From contig JBKKBM010000010.1 in NCBI GenBank assembly GCA_046714215.1, positions 1 through 16,861 of the forward strand: a DNA stretch of 16,861 nt, read 5' to 3'. Numbering within the stretch: position 1 is the stretch's first letter; every line of letters starts with the position of its first letter. Below the pieces are notes generated by a model. The model ran no database searches, was not told the origin of the DNA, and saw only the letters and a list, made by a program, of their open reading frames with translations. This document shows positions 15,452 to 16,861 of this stretch, in pieces. Origin of the DNA: DATLCI01 sp046714215 (GTDB lineage Bacteria; Acidobacteriota; Terriglobia; Terriglobales; Acidobacteriaceae). A program made the position numbers and the translations under genes.

Positions 15452-16096
15452 TCACTGGAATGACTTGGACGCCGCCATCTCATACAGCATGGCCTTCTGG
15501 GCGTACGCCTCACGCAAGTGTTCGTGCGCCGCGCCGTCGTCCGGGTCTTGCTCCACGGACTTACGCGCGTCGGCGATGTACGCATTCACATTCTTGAGAT
15601 TCTTGGCGTAGACCTGCTTCAGCGCGGGTGACCGTTGTTCCACCGTGGCCAGCAGTTGCTGGTCTTCCCGGTCGACCGGGGCCACTGCCTCAGCGGACCT
15701 TGCCTCCGGGCTTGCGGGCGGCTGGTTTGTCTGCCACACGCTGATCCCCACCAGCAGCATGGCCGCTAGCCCGGCTGCCCAAACCATCGGGTTCAACCGG
15801 CTGGGCTGTGATGGTGTCAGGCCCAGCCGTGGGAGTCGCCCCCCGGCGATCACTCCCTCTCGTTCCAGACTCGATTGGATATTGTTCCAGACCCGCGGGT
15901 TGGGGTCATGCATCGGCAGTAGCAACTTCGCCTGGTCCGCGATGTATTGTAGGTCCGCCACCAGCGACCGGCAATTCTCGCACCCTTGCAGGTGGGCCGA
16001 CTGGTCCAGCTTGTTGCCCTCGCCGATCAGTAACGGAAGCTCTTTGTGAAACTCCGCGCAGTTCATGTTCTCTCTCGTATCCTCTACTTCAGCCAT
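15452..16096 (-). CDS. Zinc-finger membrane anti-sigma factor
   Basis: Predicted 214-residue single-pass membrane protein that should bind and hold the neighbouring sigma factor. The N-terminal cytoplasmic part has the zinc anti-sigma signature: C13, then H35-x3-C39-x2-C42 (HLQGCENC). A single membrane segment lies at about 103-121 (NPMVWAAGLAAMLLVGISVW). The outer part (about 122-214) starts with a proline-rich linker and continues as charged amphipathic helices (about 141-214), perhaps a sensor or partner-binding region; no known domain is recognised there. The start ATG 16096 has a strong AAGGAG with an 8-nt spacer, and the gap to the sigma stop is 21 bp, which implies cotranscription and balanced synthesis. 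An internal ATG at codon 11 also keeps the zinc motif but lacks this ribosome binding site. Confidence 0.9.
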   Translation of the reverse strand: MAEVEDTRENMNCAEFHKELPLLIGEGNKLDQSAHLQGCENCRSLVADLQYIADQAKLLLPMHDPNPRVWNNIQSSLEREGVIAGGRLPRLGLTPSQPSRLNPMVWAAGLAAMLLVGISVWQTNQPPASPEARSAEAVAPVDREDQQLLATVEQRSPALKQVYAKNLKNVNAYIADARKSVEQDPDDGAAHEHLREAYAQKAMLYEMAASKSFQ

Positions 16097-16104
16097 GGAA
16101 GTAG

Positions 16105-16110
16105 CTCCTT
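16105..16110 (-). promoter_or_regulatory. Shine-Dalgarno for the anti-sigma gene
   Basis: AAGGAG on the minus strand, 8 nt before ATG 16096. This is one of the strongest ribosome binding sites in the window and fixes the start. Confidence 0.65.
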
Positions 16111-16117
16111 CTCTCTC

Positions 16118-16723
16118 TTACTTCCGGGAAACTTTCTCCGCCTTGCTTAACCGCAATAGGTCGCGCAGCTTCATCCGGGCCTTGTGTAACTGAGATTTAC
16201 TGTTGCCGATGGAACATCCCATCATCTCCGCGATCTCATTGTGTTCGTACCCTTCAATATCGTGCAGCACGAAGATGATGCGATAGCCCGGCGGCAGACT
16301 TTCAATACACCGCTCCAGGTTCACGCGATCGATGGAACCCGCCAGAACGTTGTCGCGGGCCCCGATATCTTTCTTGGGGCCGTCGTCCTGCTGCGGCTCC
16401 ATCATTTCGTCCAAAGAGACTTCATTCAGTCCCTTCTTGCGCAAGTGCATCAGCACCACGTTCACCGACAGCCGATGCAGCCAAGTGGAGAAAGCTGACT
16501 CTCCGCGAAAGGTGCCGATCTTGCGGAACAGTTGCAAGAACGCCTCTTGCGCCAGGTCTTCGGCTTCCGCCGTGTTGCCGACCATGCGGAGACATAGCGA
16601 ATACACCCGTCGCTTATGCAGCGCATATAACGCCTCGAAAGACGCGGCGTCGCCGGCCTTCGCGCGTTCAATCGCCTCCGCTTCCGTAAGCCCGGGTACC
16701 AGTGTTTTTTTTGCTTGAGTCAA
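16118..16723 (-). CDS. ECF-type RNA polymerase sigma factor
   Basis: A 201-residue group 4 sigma factor. Region 2 spans about 29-95, with the core-binding/-10 recognition segment AEDLAQEAFLQLFRKI (53-69) and FSTWLHRLSVN (78-88). A linker of about 40 acidic residues follows. Region 4 spans about 135-190, with ESLPPGYR and the helix-turn-helix EIAEMMGCSIGNSKSQLHKAR (-35 recognition). It should direct polymerase to a small regulon and be held inactive by the adjacent zinc-finger anti-sigma. Only a TTG start (16723) is available: an in-frame TGA lies four codons upstream, and AAAGG precedes the TTG by about 4-5 nt. Codons 4-7 contain a run of eight A residues. Region 3 is absent, as usual for ECF factors. 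Subgroup cannot be assigned by eye. Confidence 0.94.
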   Translation of the reverse strand: MTQAKKTLVPGLTEAEAIERAKAGDAASFEALYALHKRRVYSLCLRMVGNTAEAEDLAQEAFLQLFRKIGTFRGESAFSTWLHRLSVNVVLMHLRKKGLNEVSLDEMMEPQQDDGPKKDIGARDNVLAGSIDRVNLERCIESLPPGYRIIFVLHDIEGYEHNEIAEMMGCSIGNSKSQLHKARMKLRDLLRLSKAEKVSRK

Positions 16724-16735
16724 TGTGCCTTTTCA

Positions 16736-16762
16736 GGCCGCTTGTATGTATACGATGCGGCC
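16736..16762. repeat. Inverted repeat in the sigma gene leader
   Basis: GGCCGC at 16736-16741 and GCGGCC at 16757-16762 form a 6-bp GC-only stem around a 15-base AT-rich loop that itself contains the palindrome GTATAC. It lies 13-39 bases before the TTG start of the sigma gene. It could be an operator-like dyad or an RNA hairpin in the leader. There is no U-tract, so it is not a terminator. Confidence 0.35.
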
Positions 16763-16861
16763 CAGACAGAGAATCGTTGTATTTAATGGCCTTAACTGCT
16801 GTTAGATGAAGCGGATAATTGGAACGGTCCACTACCGACTGCGGGATCACCACTGTGTAAC
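16763..16861. other. Upstream non-coding region of the sigma gene, to the window edge
   Basis: AT-richer than the genes and presumably holds the sigma operon promoter. I find no -35/-10 pair good enough to call. A minus-strand frame through it (16853-16668) runs into the sigma gene in another phase and has no protein-like character. Confidence 0.4.

Noticed and set aside
16668..16853. Minus-strand 61-codon frame upstream of the sigma gene
   Set aside because: Overlaps the sigma start in another phase, lacks a ribosome binding site and has no domain character.

Overview
This 16.9 kb window looks like core chromosome of a moderately GC-rich Gram-negative bacterium, most likely an Acidobacteriota member. 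That assignment is an inference from gene content and style: a compact lysine/diaminopimelate cluster with an archaeal/fungal-type Asd, an ECF sigma/anti-sigma pair beside a DUF4097 adhesin-like protein, RNase J, and many secreted proteins of unknown function. No database search was possible. All 17 recognisable genes lie on the minus strand, so transcription runs from high to low coordinates. No rRNA, tRNA, CRISPR array, insertion sequence or phage gene was seen, and no stretch over 300 bases lacks a gene.

In transcription order, 16723-14508 holds an ECF sigma factor, a zinc-finger membrane anti-sigma factor and a secreted DUF4097 adhesin-like protein, probably one envelope-responsive unit. 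From 14418 to 12076 come shikimate kinase (aroK), a secreted protein of unknown function whose start overlaps the aroK stop, and an AI-2E/PerM-family membrane protein. From 11922 to 6910 is the aspartate-to-diaminopimelate pathway in near-reaction order: asd, lysC, dapB, dapA, dapD. It is followed by a DAACS-family dicarboxylate symporter (6872-5475) with an unusual N-terminal extension.

From 5377 to the left edge are ribonuclease J, a membrane-anchored alpha/beta hydrolase, a threonine dehydratase-like PLP enzyme without an ACT domain, a secreted SH3b/helical-repeat protein, and the first 182 codons of undecaprenyl-diphosphatase (uppP), cut by the window edge.

A loose theme is the cell envelope: diaminopimelate for peptidoglycan, UppP for lipid-carrier recycling, several exported proteins and an envelope sigma/anti-sigma pair. 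Most genes are ordinary housekeeping genes and I see no clear new defence or mobile system. The more unusual details are small: a seven-codon ORF linking two genes by ATGA overlaps, a well-placed out-of-frame upstream ORF at asd, a 14-bp direct repeat where the symporter ribosome binding site should be, a hairpin and an A8 tract at the sigma gene start, and a compact DapB.
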